Assembly (NCBI GenBank): GCA_904419545.1 | Contig: CAJFRY010000017.1 | Location: 16,608 to 80,607 of the forward strand | Reading direction: 5' to 3' | Origin: Candidatus Woodwardiibium gallinarum | Lineage (GTDB): Bacteria > Bacillota > Clostridia > Oscillospirales > CAG-382 | Length of the DNA: 64,000 nt | Shown: positions 1-8,770 of the stretch, one piece after another | Layout: every line of letters begins with the position of its first letter | Position numbering within the stretch: the first letter of the stretch is position 1 | Notes under the pieces: model-generated | What the model was told of the DNA's origin: nothing | Databases searched by the model: none | Seen by the model: only the letters and a program-made list of their open reading frames with translations | Made by a program: the position numbers and the translations under genes

Positions 1-640
1 CTTTATGCTGCAATGCGCTGACAGTCGTTCCAAGAACGGTTTCACTAAATGTCAGTTTGGCGTAATACCCCAATCCGCCCTGTGCTAAGGCAAATGGATT
101 GCTTAAAGAAGTTGTATTTTCCCAATTCTGCGTGCTCACCAAAAGTTTATAATCGTTCGCACGAAATGAACCGCTCTTAAATGTAAACACGCTTGCATCC
201 CAATTTACTGTAATGCCATCACTCCACTGCCAAAAAGGTTTTCCTGATGTCCATATATAATCCACATATACATAAATCTCTTTTATTCTGTACATGTCTT
301 TATTTGAATCATATACGACCTCCGAAACCTTTGATATAATCAGTTTCATATCGCTTTCAGGAATAACGCCTGCAGGAGAAACGCCCGAAAAGTCTACTGT
401 TTCTGACATAGAAACCGTTTCCGATCCCATATATCGAATATCTTTTCCATATAAAGAAGCAAAAATATTGTCTATCTCAGCATCTTCTTTGTTTTCGAAA
501 AATGCAAGCGGTATACCCGAAGAAACTAAATAGTCAAGTTTTTCTTCTCTTGTAAATTCACCTGCGTCTGCAAGCGTTGGAACTGAAAACAACATAGCAA
601 TTGCCAATACAACTGAAAATGTTTTTCGAAAAAGCTTCAT
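1..640 (-). CDS. Secreted protein of unknown function, truncated by the window edge
   Basis: An open frame starts at ATG 640 after the ribosome site AGGAG and runs off the left edge, giving at least 213 residues without a stop. The first 26 residues form a classic Sec signal peptide: MKLFRK, a hydrophobic core and a cleavage-like LADA-GE site. The exported part is polar with many aromatic residues and shows no motif that I recognise. It lies 15 nt downstream of a 39-residue membrane peptide gene and probably shares its promoter. Base composition is much more AT-rich than most of the window. The function cannot be told from this fragment. Confidence 0.75.
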   Translation of the reverse strand, partial: MKLFRKTFSVVLAIAMLFSVPTLADAGEFTREEKLDYLVSSGIPLAFFENKEDAEIDNIFASLYGKDIRYMGSETVSMSETVDFSGVSPAGVIPESDMKLIISKVSEVVYDSNKDMYRIKEIYVYVDYIWTSGKPFWQWSDGITVNWDASVFTFKSGSFRANDYKLLVSTQNWENTTSLSNPFALAQGGLGYYAKLTFSETVLGTTVSALQHK

Positions 641-655
641 CGATGTGTCTCCTTT

Positions 656-775
656 CTATTTTATCAATACAATAAACAGTCCTATGATTCCAAAAATAAG
701 CCCAACATACCAAAAATTTCCCTTTGCAATCAATATGCCAAACAGCAATAACGCAAAACCTTTTTCTTTTTTCAT
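656..775 (-). CDS. Small hydrophobic membrane peptide (39 aa)
   Basis: ATG 775 to TAG 656 encodes 39 residues: a charged start (MKKEKGF) and two short hydrophobic stretches (about residues 7-17 and 22-38) split by KGNFWY, so a two-helix hairpin or one long membrane segment. A GGGGGTG site lies 7 nt upstream. The signal-peptide gene follows 15 nt later, which suggests one transcript. Such peptides occur beside exported or stress proteins, but I know no family for this one. Real coding is inferred from the start, spacing and composition only. Confidence 0.55.
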   Translation of the reverse strand: MKKEKGFALLLFGILIAKGNFWYVGLIFGIIGLFIVLIK

Positions 776-944
776 CAGAAAACACCCCCATGAAAAAAAG
801 CGTGAATCGTACCAAATAAACATTGAGATTCGCGTTCAGGCTTCCAATAGGATATTGCAATTTTGCGAACAATCAAGAACGGCAAATCCAATGCATTGTC
901 AAGGTCTGCATCGGTAACACCCCCTTCTGATTTTATTCATGATT

Positions 945-973
945 ACAATAGCATGATTTGCCAAAAATGTCAA
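945..973 (-). promoter_or_regulatory. Sigma-A promoter for the small-peptide/secreted-protein transcript
   Basis: TTGACA (973-968), a 17-nt spacer and TATTGT (950-945) on the minus strand, pointing at the genes ending at 656 and 1. The leader of about 160 nt (776-937) holds only very short frames, including a 13-codon frame at 936. The rest of the interval to 1166 shows nothing else. Confidence 0.7.
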
Positions 974-1166
974 CTGTTAAATTGAATTTCTGTGAACATT
1001 TCACCCGGCGGCTTGCAGCCCTATGCTTTCGGCACATACGCAAGGCATCCGCCGGCTTCCGTATTCCTATATGCTTTTATATGCTTTCTTTTGCATCCCT
1101 GCGACCCATATTCTGATAAAATGAACCGAATGCATAGTAAAAACATAAACCCTTTCGAGGCGAATT

Positions 1167-2507
1167 TCAATCGACCACCCTGCAATGCCGCACGCCGTAA
1201 TAGCGGAACGCGCGCAGCGCGTCCTCGTCCAGCCGTTCGCCGCAGACGGCGATGGAGACGGCGGGCGGGCAGGACACGGCTTCGGCGGCGAGCACGCGGC
1301 CGAGACAGTCCTCAACCGGCAGAAGGCGCGCGGGCGCGAGCATCGCCTGCCGCACCGTCAGCACGCGTTCCAGCGGTCCGACTGCCGGGGGCTGTTCCGC
1401 GACCGGCGGGCGGCGTTCCACCGACGCCAGCGCGCTTTCGAGCCGCCCGCACGCGTCGTCCGGCAGCTCGGGCGTAAACATAAAAACGATATAGTCGGGG
1501 TCGGCGAACTCGCAGACAATCCCCTGTTCCTCCAAAAGCGCCGCGAGCACGGTCCCCGTATAGCCGTAAGCCTTGGGCGCGACCGTAAGTTTAAGCGGCT
1601 CGTCCCCGACGAGCGGGAAACCCCGTTTGCGCAGCGCGTCCTTACAGGCGTCCAGACGTTCGGCGCAGCGCGCCAGAGCTTCGGGATAGCCGTCCGCAAG
1701 GTAGGCGTTAGCGCGGTCGAGCGACTGCAAAATCAGATACGACGGGCTGGTCGAGGCGAACAGCGCCATCGCGCGCGCGGCATTTTCCGCGAAGGCTGCC
1801 GGCGCATGCGGCGCAATGTGCAGATACGCGCCGCCCGTCAGGACCGGCAGCGTTTTATGCGCCGAATCGCAGCACATGTCTGCCCCGAGCGTCATCGGGT
1901 GCGCCGAAACCGGCAGAAAGCGCAGGTACGCGCCGTGCGCGTTGTCCACCAGCAGCGGGACGCCGAAGCGGCGGCAGACAGCGGAAAGCGCGGCGATATC
2001 GACGGTATGGCCGAGGTAATCGGGGCCGGTGACGTACACTGCGGCGGGGCGGCGCGGGAGGGCGGAAAGCCGTGCCTCCAGCAGCGCCGGCGTGACGTGG
2101 CAGGCGAGGCGGCTTTCTCCCTCCTGCGGCAGCAGCCAATCGACGTCGAAGTCCAGCAGCGCGGCCGCGCTCAGGAACGAGCGGTGCGCGTTCCGGCCCG
2201 CCAGCACGAGCGGACGCGCGCCCGCGTCCTCCCCGGCCAGCAGTGCCAGATACAGCATCGCGCGGACGACGAGCGACGCCCCTTCGCAGGAATACAGCGT
2301 TGCCGCGCTGCCGAACAATCCCGCCGCCAGGCGCTGGCTCTCGGCGATCACGCCCTGCGCGGCGTACAGCACGTCCGCGCCGGAGACCTCGGTGATATCC
2401 AGCGGTTCCGCGCCCAGAAAACGGGCGCCCTTATGGCCGGGCATATGCAGGCGCAGCGGGGCGGACGCAGCGTAGTTGCGGACGAAATCGCAGATCGGCG
2501 TTTTCAT
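1167..2507 (-). CDS. Orn/Lys/Arg decarboxylase family PLP enzyme
   Basis: A 446-residue member of the short clostridial Orn/Lys/Arg decarboxylases (fold type I, PLP-dependent), which make polyamines from basic amino acids in the cytosol. Visible marks are the N-terminal HMPGHKG motif (residues 21-27), a GADVLY segment, and CCDSAHKTLP, where Lys218 should bind PLP. The last 60 residues match the small C-terminal domain. I chose ATG 2507 because it follows the scfB stop by one base; the open frame extends further upstream only into scfB. The actual substrate (lysine, arginine or ornithine) cannot be read from sequence. It is the last gene of the SCIFF transcript. Confidence 0.85.
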   Translation of the reverse strand: MKTPICDFVRNYAASAPLRLHMPGHKGARFLGAEPLDITEVSGADVLYAAQGVIAESQRLAAGLFGSAATLYSCEGASLVVRAMLYLALLAGEDAGARPLVLAGRNAHRSFLSAAALLDFDVDWLLPQEGESRLACHVTPALLEARLSALPRRPAAVYVTGPDYLGHTVDIAALSAVCRRFGVPLLVDNAHGAYLRFLPVSAHPMTLGADMCCDSAHKTLPVLTGGAYLHIAPHAPAAFAENAARAMALFASTSPSYLILQSLDRANAYLADGYPEALARCAERLDACKDALRKRGFPLVGDEPLKLTVAPKAYGYTGTVLAALLEEQGIVCEFADPDYIVFMFTPELPDDACGRLESALASVERRPPVAEQPPAVGPLERVLTVRQAMLAPARLLPVEDCLGRVLAAEAVSCPPAVSIAVCGERLDEDALRAFRYYGVRHCRVVD

Positions 2508-2508
2508 C

Positions 2509-3891
2509 TCACGCCTCTTCCAGCGCCTTGGCGGCTTCGAGCATGATGGCGCATTCCATCCGCTTGCGGAACAGCTCGCAGCCGTATTTGTATATGCCGT
2601 TAACCGAGCCGGTCGCGTGGTAGGCGTTGGCCGCGCAGCCGCCCGCACAGTAGAGCTTGGCCCAGCAGGAGGCGCAGTCGGGGCGCGTATAGACGTTGCA
2701 GGCGGCAAATTCGTCCCGCAGCGCGGTGTTGGTCACGCCCGACCAGACGTCACCGAGCTTAAACTTTTCATCGCCGACGAACTGGTGACAGGGATAAAAA
2801 TCCCCCCACGGCGTGACGGCCATATATTCGGTGCCCGAGCCGCAGCCCGAGATACGCTTATAGATGCAGGGACCGCCTTTCAGGTCGAGCATATAGTGGT
2901 AAAAGGTAAACGGCCTGCCCTCGCGGCGGCGCTCGAGCATCAGAAAGGCAAGCTTTTCATACTGCTCAAGCACAACCGGCAGGTCGTCCTCGGTCAGCGA
3001 GGACGGCTCGTCCGGCGCACCGACGACGGGCTCCATGCTCAGCTCGGTGAAGCCGAGGTCGAGCATCGCCTCGATGTCCCTGAGAAAATCGGGGTTGGCG
3101 TGTGTAAAGGTGCCGCGCATATAATAATTCCTTCCGCCGCGCGCCTCGACCAGCTTTTGGAACTTGGGGACGATCCGTTCCCAGCTCCCATTACCTGTGT
3201 AATCGACGCGGTAGCGGTCGTGGACCGCCTTCCGGCCGTCCAGGCTCAGGACCACGTTACTGCATTCGCGGTTGGCAAATTCGATCACGTCGTCGTCGAT
3301 GAGCAGGCCGTTGGTGGTCAGCGTGAAGCGGAAATTTTTTCCCGCGTCCTTCTCGATGCTGCGCGCGTAGGCGACGAGGTCCTTGACGACCTGAAAGTTC
3401 ATCAGCGGCTCGCCGCCGAAGAAATCCACCTCCAGGTTCCGGCGGCCCCCGGAATGGGCAACGAGATAGTCCAGCGCGCGCCTGCCGACCTCAAAGGACA
3501 TCAGCGCGCGGTCGCCGTGGTACTTTCCCTGGCTGGCAAAGCAATAGGCGCAGTTGAGGTTGCAGGTGTGGGCGACATGCAGGCAGAGCGCCTTGACCAC
3601 CCCGGCGCTGCGCGTTTTCAGCTCGCCGGCCATGTCCGCGAATGTATCGGGCGCGAACAGCTTGCCCGCTGCGCGGAGCGCCTCGAGCTGCTCGAAGCAC
3701 GCCTCGATCTCCGGTGCGGTAACTTCGCCGTCAGACGCGTATTTATGCAGGATGAAGTCGGAAATCTCCGCGCGGGACTCCGTCTCGTATCTTTCGATGA
3801 TGTCGAAGGTCGGGTCGTCCACCACATGGACGGCGCCCGAGCAGACGTCCAGCACGATGTTCAGCCCGCCGAGCTTATAACAGTGTGTCAT
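2509..3891 (-). CDS. scfB: SCIFF peptide maturase, radical SAM/SPASM thioether enzyme
   Basis: A 460-residue radical SAM enzyme that forms Cys-to-alpha/gamma-carbon thioether links in the SCIFF precursor. The N-terminal 95 residues look like the peptide-binding RRE region. The CxxxCxxC cluster motif CNLNCAYC lies at residues 110-117, followed by the FFGGEP SAM motif. The C-terminal SPASM region has cysteines in GCGSG, YPCHQF and CASCWAKLYCAGGC, enough for two auxiliary 4Fe-4S clusters. It sits 72 nt downstream of scfA, separated by a terminator-like hairpin, and one base ahead of the decarboxylase. Length, cofactor motifs and the adjacent precursor all agree with ScfB. Confidence 0.95.
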   Translation of the reverse strand: MTHCYKLGGLNIVLDVCSGAVHVVDDPTFDIIERYETESRAEISDFILHKYASDGEVTAPEIEACFEQLEALRAAGKLFAPDTFADMAGELKTRSAGVVKALCLHVAHTCNLNCAYCFASQGKYHGDRALMSFEVGRRALDYLVAHSGGRRNLEVDFFGGEPLMNFQVVKDLVAYARSIEKDAGKNFRFTLTTNGLLIDDDVIEFANRECSNVVLSLDGRKAVHDRYRVDYTGNGSWERIVPKFQKLVEARGGRNYYMRGTFTHANPDFLRDIEAMLDLGFTELSMEPVVGAPDEPSSLTEDDLPVVLEQYEKLAFLMLERRREGRPFTFYHYMLDLKGGPCIYKRISGCGSGTEYMAVTPWGDFYPCHQFVGDEKFKLGDVWSGVTNTALRDEFAACNVYTRPDCASCWAKLYCAGGCAANAYHATGSVNGIYKYGCELFRKRMECAIMLEAAKALEEA

Positions 3892-3928
3892 TTGAAATTC
3901 CTCCGGAATCCAGAATCCGTTCTATGTA

Positions 3929-3957
3929 AAAATGCCGCCCGATTCCGGCGGCATTTT
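3929..3957 (-). terminator. Intercistronic terminator/attenuator between scfA and scfB
   Basis: A perfect 11-bp stem (AAAATGCCGCC pairing with GGCGGCATTTT, loop 3940-3946) is followed on the minus strand by a short run of Ts. Lying right after scfA, it would stop most transcripts and give more precursor peptide than maturase, a common RiPP arrangement. Confidence 0.7.
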
Positions 3958-3963
3958 CGGTTG

Positions 3964-4116
3964 TTATTTGCTGTCCTTCTTGTTTTCGCACTGCTGGTTT
4001 GCGATGCCGCAGCTCGTTTTGCAGGCGGACTGGCAGGAAGTCTGGCATTCGCCGCAGCCGCCCTTCTTGGCGCTTTCGCAAAGGTTCTTGGTTTCCAGTG
4101 TCTTAATGGGCTTCAT
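3964..4116 (-). CDS. scfA: SCIFF ranthipeptide precursor (50 aa, seven Cys)
   Basis: ATG 4116 to TAA 3964, after a strong GGAGG site. The 50-residue product starts MKPIKTLETKN and carries the diagnostic core CGECQTSCQSACKTSC followed by GIANQQC. SCIFF peptides (six cysteines in forty-five residues) are almost universal in Clostridia and are modified by ScfB, whose gene follows directly. This copy has seven cysteines (13, 21, 24, 28, 32, 36, 43); Cys13 in the leader side is probably the additional one. The mature peptide's role is still debated; signalling has been proposed. Confidence 0.95.
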   Translation of the reverse strand: MKPIKTLETKNLCESAKKGGCGECQTSCQSACKTSCGIANQQCENKKDSK

Positions 4117-4197
4117 AAACTCTATCCTCCAAATTTACGTACTTTCGTTCTGTCGGCCTGCCGTCTTTGCGATGCGGGCACAGCAAGAGACATATAT

Positions 4198-4226
4198 ATT
4201 TTAGCACAACCGGAAGCGGATGTCAA
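4198..4226 (-). promoter_or_regulatory. Sigma-A promoter of the scfA-scfB-decarboxylase operon
   Basis: TTGACA (4226-4221), 17-nt spacer, TAAAAT (4203-4198) on the minus strand. The start site would be near 4191, giving a leader of about 75 nt before scfA. Confidence 0.8.
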
Positions 4227-5154
4227 TGCCTGTCCAAAAGATTTTGACGCAGCGCAAGGGCTCATAATATGAATGAAGGGTTCAGCAGCCTATTGCGGCT
4301 ATTTTTCCGGAATTTTTCAATCGGGAAAGGAGTAAAAATGATTTACAGACACCTTTTGATAGAAAAACCTTTGAGGCGCCATACGCGGCGGGCGTAAAAT
4401 TATCGGCTCATGACCGGCGCGCGGCTGGACGTTCTCATCGAGCCGGACGCCGCGGACAGCCCGGCGGACTGTTTAACGGCTGCCCGAACTTCGCGAGGGA
4501 AACTTACAGCCTATACCCGCCGACGGAAAAACACGGCGTTTTTACAGCAAACGCACCGTGGCGCTGCTTCTGATGCTGCTTATCGCAAAGAATTCGGCTT
4601 CCGGCTGTATTTCCATAGCCAGCCATTCAAGAGCGGGAAACAATAATGTATGTCATCGTACGGTCGAAGGCCAATCCAATCACAAACAATCGGATAAAAT
4701 CCACGGGAAGACTTCTCGGACTGTCAATGCCCGCCGGCCTTGTGCTGCTGACCAGCTCGGCGGGAACGCTCGGCTGCGGCGCCCTCCCAACCGGCGGAAG
4801 CCTTTGCGCAGGCTTCCGCCGGACTGACGCTGTTCAAAGGCCGCGGACTGGTGTTGCGCCGCCTGGAAAACCGTGGCCGGCAGGCGTTCGGCCGTTGGCC
4901 GAATCCCCCACCTTGTACAGCAACGCCGAAAACAAATCAACGCAATCCACGATGCGAACGCTGCGTTTTTTTCTGCGAAGGGCGGCAGGCACGTTTCAAG
5001 ACAATCGTTGTATTTCTCTTTTCTAAACCATTCTCCGGCCTAATAATCCGTCCTCTCATGTCAGATATGCTTCGCAGGTCGGAGATGAAAAGCCGCAGTT
5101 TTTCTGCTCTTTGTCTGGAAAAGAAAAATTGCATCTGCAAACCATATTGCTCAA
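4227..5154. other. Non-coding or decayed stretch
   Basis: No convincing intact gene. A strong AAAGGAG site precedes ATG 4338 (MIYRHLLIEKP...), but that frame stops after 19 codons. One frame over, the reading continues as coding-like sequence (FEAPYAAGVK ... YSLYPPTEKHG) until about 4570, so this looks like a frameshifted remnant. The open frame 4646-5026 has no recognisable features. Confidence 0.4.
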
Positions 5155-5715
5155 TCATGCAAAACATAAAAAGATGGTTAATGCAGCAATCGAATAGCTG
5201 ATTACAGTGGTTAAGTTTTGATCCTTTATGATCTCCGTAAGAGTCGAAAGGATTACGGGAATCAGTACAAGACGCAGCATATCATCCATTCGTTTTTGGC
5301 TTTTTTCTTCCTTCTGTTTTTCATCCTCCGCCAAACGCTCGAGCCTTGGAATAAGACGTTCGAGCAGATTATTATCCAGCTCAATTTCACAGTTTTCGAG
5401 CATCCAGTCAACAAGTGCGCGACAATTTGCTTTGTATATGCTAAGCCTTGCAACGCTTTTGTCCATTCTGATGTAATCGGTATATCGTGATAGCAAAAAG
5501 AGACATAGGAACGATGTTAAGGCAAAATAGATTGTATAATCGGAACGTAAAAATGACAATAACACAAAAATGAAAACAAAGCAAAGTCCAAGTACCAGCA
5601 AAACGATATATGATGATGACATTTTGAAAAGGCCAAAACGACCAAACAAATTAGACTTGTCCTTTTTCATCTCTTTTAAGTATTTCAAATAACACTGAAA
5701 CAAGAATTCCTCCAA
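5155..5715 (-). CDS. Uncharacterised membrane protein with cytosolic helical domain
   Basis: About 186 residues. Two adjacent membrane segments near residues 35-55 and 60-78 are followed by a charged, helical region of about 85 residues with a LERLIPRLERLAEDEKQKEEKSQ-like coiled-coil stretch, then two more hydrophobic segments at the C-terminus. No ATG fits; TTG 5715 with a GGGGGG site 7 nt upstream is preferred, and TTG 5703 behind GGAGG is the alternative. Composition is AT-rich against its flanks. The 2TM-linker-2TM shape recalls small effector-like membrane proteins, but I recognise no family. Confidence 0.6.
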   Translation of the reverse strand: MEEFLFQCYLKYLKEMKKDKSNLFGRFGLFKMSSSYIVLLVLGLCFVFIFVLLSFLRSDYTIYFALTSFLCLFLLSRYTDYIRMDKSVARLSIYKANCRALVDWMLENCEIELDNNLLERLIPRLERLAEDEKQKEEKSQKRMDDMLRLVLIPVILSTLTEIIKDQNLTTVISYSIAALTIFLCFA

Positions 5716-5924
5716 TACGATTCCCCCCCTTTTGGTAATGTACCGCGCGGCAAACTCAAGGCCGCCGGCAACGGCCGCATACCAAGATAAACAAGAAATC
5801 CGTACCTGCAAACGTCCGTGTTCGGGAAAACTGCCGCCGGCATCGCGTGGTCGGGAAGCGGCGTACGCCGCCCCCTCGGAGACGTCCGCTGCGCGGTGTT
5901 TTTTTCGAACAGCTTGCGCTATTC

Positions 5925-6205
5925 TTATGAAAAGAGATACAGGATGTTCCAAACAGCCACCACAATACAAAAAAGCACCCACCCTGCCAGACCGGCATAC
6001 AGGCCCCGTTTGGCGGACCTCGCCCGGAGCGGCAGCACGCCGTCCAGCGCGCAATACAGCGCTAATCCAACAAGCGGGAAAAGAAGCAGAGCAGTGCAAC
6101 CGCCGCAGAGGGCGCGTCGGCCGATTCCTTTGTCCGTGCGCCGCAATGGATGCAGGCCATCGCTTCGTCAACGAGTTCTCCTTTGCACTTTCGACAACGT
6201 TTCAT
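5925..6205 (-). pseudogene. Zinc-ribbon membrane protein gene broken by a frameshift
   Basis: From ATG 6205 (site AAGAAGGG) the frame reads MKRCRKCKGELVDEAMACIH then CGAR: a four-cysteine zinc ribbon (CxxC...CxxC). It then stops at 6062 inside what should be a membrane segment. A second frame, shifted by -1, takes over near 6075-6090 and gives the expected two membrane helices (LFPLVGLALYC ... AGWVLFCIVVAVWNILYLF) to 5925. Zinc ribbon followed by two helices is a common small clostridial membrane protein layout. There is no slippery heptamer, so this is a true lesion or a sequencing error rather than programmed frameshifting. Confidence 0.75.
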
Positions 6206-6561
6206 ATGCTTTTACCCTTCTTTCCGTGTTTTTTCAATCTTCGTCATTTTTATTATATCTTTTTATCGATAAAAGTCAATCCTTTTATGGCTGCATTTGA
6301 ATCACGCAGCCCGCACAGAACGCGCGACGGGTGGTGCAGCGCATACAAACAGCCGGCTTCCGGCTTCTTTACAGCGCACGCCGGACGCGGCTTTGCCGAC
6401 GCATGCATTCCGCTGACGGAAAGCGGCGCTCCGGCAGACTGATTCTGCACCGACAGCGGCAAAGGCGTCCGGACTGCCTTCCGCTGCCGAACACGCAAGA
6501 GAGACACGGACAAGCGTATGAAAAGCGATAGTATCCCCGTTGCGCGCACCGTCCGGCGTTC
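6206..6561. other. Intergenic region without a recognisable gene
   Basis: Several open frames exist on both strands but have no ribosome sites or recognisable motifs. The AT-rich stretch 6205-6285 upstream of the zinc-ribbon remnant probably held its promoter. Confidence 0.4.
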
Positions 6562-6611
6562 AAAAAAGCTCCCGCATAGAGCGCGGACTTTACCGCGCTC
6601 TATGCGGGAGC
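6562..6611 (-). terminator. Strong 19-bp hairpin terminator
   Basis: Perfect inverted repeat 6568-6586 / 6593-6611 (GCTCCCGCATAGAGCGCGG and its complement) with a 6-nt loop, followed on the minus strand by six Ts (6567-6562). It lies 177 nt downstream of the methyltransferase stop. The interval 6612-6788 has no gene. Confidence 0.85.
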
Positions 6612-6788
6612 CGATTGCATCGGAATCAAAAAGGCCGGTCGACGGCAGACCCGCGATGGACTTCCGCCCGCCGGGATTTGCCGGTTCAAGGCGGCGGGCC
6701 GGCCAAGCCGCGCAGAATAGGCATAGCACCCGCAGCCGTCATGTCATGGCCAACGGACAACGCGCCGCAGCCTGTGCAAAGCTGTCCT

Positions 6789-7610
6789 TCAGCCGTCTTT
6801 TTCGCCGAGCTGCTTGCGGTACAGACGCACTTCCTTGCCGAAGCTTCCGATATAGCGGAGCTCTTCCCAGCCGCGTCGCAGAAGCTCGGCATTCGGTTTT
6901 ATATCCCATTCGCTGTCGCCGGGGCAGTCGAGCAGCCAACCGCCCGGCTTGCAGACCCTGCTCAATTCCGCAATTTCCCTCTCATAGTCGTCGCCGACGA
7001 CATGACCGGACATGACGACGTCGAACGTATCGTCCGGGAAAGCGAGCGCGTCGGCAAAGCCGTCCAGCACCCGGACGTTTCGTATTCCCTCGCGCTCGGA
7101 CTTCTCGCGCATAAACGCACGAAGCGTTTCGACCGGCTCGCTCGCGTAAACCCACGCCGCCTTCTCGGCAGCCGCGAAGGTCAGACGGCCGGAACCGGCG
7201 CCGACGTCGAGAACGGTTTTCCCCGTCAAATCAACGGCTTCAAACAGCCGTTCCTTCTGCCAGCCGCGGATGAAATCGCAGTTTGTTTCCATTTTCTCCG
7301 GCGTCGTATACATCACGAAGTCCTCCACGCTGCCCAGAACGTATTCCTCGGCGGCGCGGATCCGCGCGCTGTCGGTCACAGCAGGCGCCTGCGCGGTCAG
7401 TGCGTCGACAACAGACGCGCATTCCGGGCAGCGATGCGCCAAGTACCACCTGACGGCAGGATTCGCGTTCAGCGCGATGCCCATATTCTCCTTCCACTGG
7501 GCATCCGAGCGGTACCCCACCAACATCAAACGGATTTGGAACCGTTCAAAAAGCAGCAGGCTGTTCAGCGAATACGCCTTCGGGTCGATCCAATTCAATT
7601 GCAAAGCCAT
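6789..7610 (-). CDS. SAM-dependent class I methyltransferase
   Basis: 273 residues starting at ATG 7610 behind GGAGG. An N-terminal helical part of about 120 residues contains a zinc-site-like HRCPEC. The Rossmann methyltransferase core follows, with motif I VLDVGAGSGRLTF, the acidic YASEP strand, and the DTFDVVMSGHVVGDD and LSRVCKPGGWLL motifs. It belongs to the methyltransferase-11/25 type, which methylates small molecules or proteins in the cytosol. The substrate cannot be assigned; no biosynthetic partners lie beside it. It has its own terminator downstream. Confidence 0.8.
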   Translation of the reverse strand: MALQLNWIDPKAYSLNSLLLFERFQIRLMLVGYRSDAQWKENMGIALNANPAVRWYLAHRCPECASVVDALTAQAPAVTDSARIRAAEEYVLGSVEDFVMYTTPEKMETNCDFIRGWQKERLFEAVDLTGKTVLDVGAGSGRLTFAAAEKAAWVYASEPVETLRAFMREKSEREGIRNVRVLDGFADALAFPDDTFDVVMSGHVVGDDYEREIAELSRVCKPGGWLLDCPGDSEWDIKPNAELLRRGWEELRYIGSFGKEVRLYRKQLGEKDG

Positions 7611-7816
7611 AAAATCCTCCTGTTTGTCCGAATGATGAGAATACTGTGCCTGTGAAAAATGCGCATAAAAATGCCCAAACACCATAAATCGTTCTTCCAA
7701 ATCGATTTTACAGGATTTCGCTGCGATGAACACAAATGCCTTCGACACAGGCCAAAACGGCCTTACCGTCCGCGAACAGCCGATCCATACCGACTCAACA
7801 GATGTTCCGCAGCGGT

Positions 7817-8770
7817 TTATTCCCGTATTTCCAAACAACGCTCATAGATTCGTACTGCGCCGTACGCGGCGGCATGCTCGGTCACGGCGTCCGGAACGAC
7901 TTCGATGTTTTTCTCCGAATGCATACGCAGGAGCGCCGCCATCGGCAATTTAAGCTGCGCCTTGCCGCCGAGAACAATCGTTCCGACCGGCAAAGCAAGC
8001 ATATGCTCGATTTCAGGCGCAAGCGCTGCGCCGACAAAGAAGCTGAAAAGCCGGTCATCGCGGATACCGAAGCTGTTTTTCAGCACCCGTACCTTAAAGA
8101 ACGCCGCGCTGACACCGTTCCGGCAAGCATACGCATAGCCGTTTTCCAGATATTCCGCATCGGCTGCTTGCCGCGACAGGGAAACCGCTTCCTTCAGGAT
8201 TGTATCGCTCGCAACGGCATGAATCAGCTCGCCGGTGAGCTGGGTGGAAAAATCCGCAATCCGGCCGGCCTCGTCGGTATGAATCCATTTGGAATGCGAG
8301 CCGGGGAGCACATAGAGCGCATTCGGCAGCGGCCGTTCGCAAAGCCCGAAAAGCTCGGTTTCCTCCCCGCGCATCATATCCGCCGTCTGCCACGAATCGC
8401 CGCCCGTCTTTACGCCCCGAAGGAACGCAAAGGGGACGGACGAAATGTCCTCCAGCCGCGTCGGATACAGGCCTGCGGCCAGCTCATCAAGACCGCAGGG
8501 GGTATTCAGATGTTCAAGCGGGCAGAGTCCGTATTCCGATGTGATCATACCGGAAGCCAAAATACACCGAAGCGCAGTCTCGGAGACGCCGGTCTGCCGC
8601 AGCAGCTCGCGGATTCCGTCGCGGACCGCGCCGGCCAAAACGGCTCTGTCCCGAACCGCGTCGGAAACGCCGACGGCATATTTCGCCGTTCCCTGCACGG
8701 TATGGCCGCTGACAAGCGTCAGCCGCGTATTGGTCGTTCCGCCGTCAATGGCGATATAGCTATTCTGCAT
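7817..8770 (-). CDS. dgoK: 2-dehydro-3-deoxygalactonokinase
   Basis: 317 residues, full length for the DgoK family, which phosphorylates 2-dehydro-3-deoxy-D-galactonate (or gluconate) in the De Ley-Doudoroff branch. The start IAIDGGTTNTRLTLV is the phosphate-1 loop of this actin-like sugar kinase fold. LPGSHSKWI and the late IVLGG segment are also typical. Its ATG overlaps the end of the aldolase gene by 11 nt, so the two are co-transcribed and translationally coupled. The aldolase would cleave the kinase product into pyruvate and glyceraldehyde 3-phosphate. Confidence 0.92.
   Translation of the reverse strand: MQNSYIAIDGGTTNTRLTLVSGHTVQGTAKYAVGVSDAVRDRAVLAGAVRDGIRELLRQTGVSETALRCILASGMITSEYGLCPLEHLNTPCGLDELAAGLYPTRLEDISSVPFAFLRGVKTGGDSWQTADMMRGEETELFGLCERPLPNALYVLPGSHSKWIHTDEAGRIADFSTQLTGELIHAVASDTILKEAVSLSRQAADAEYLENGYAYACRNGVSAAFFKVRVLKNSFGIRDDRLFSFFVGAALAPEIEHMLALPVGTIVLGGKAQLKLPMAALLRMHSEKNIEVVPDAVTEHAAAYGAVRIYERCLEIRE

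Noticed and set aside
2476..4272. A 598-codon plus-strand open frame
   Set aside because: Exact antisense of scfB and scfA, which have clear motifs; no start signals of its own.
4646..5026. 126-codon plus-strand frame
   Set aside because: Poor ribosome site, no motif, unusual composition, overlapped by frames on the other strand.
6070..6095. Programmed -1 frameshift in the zinc-ribbon gene
   Set aside because: The switch region has no X-XXY-YYZ heptamer and no obvious downstream stimulator.
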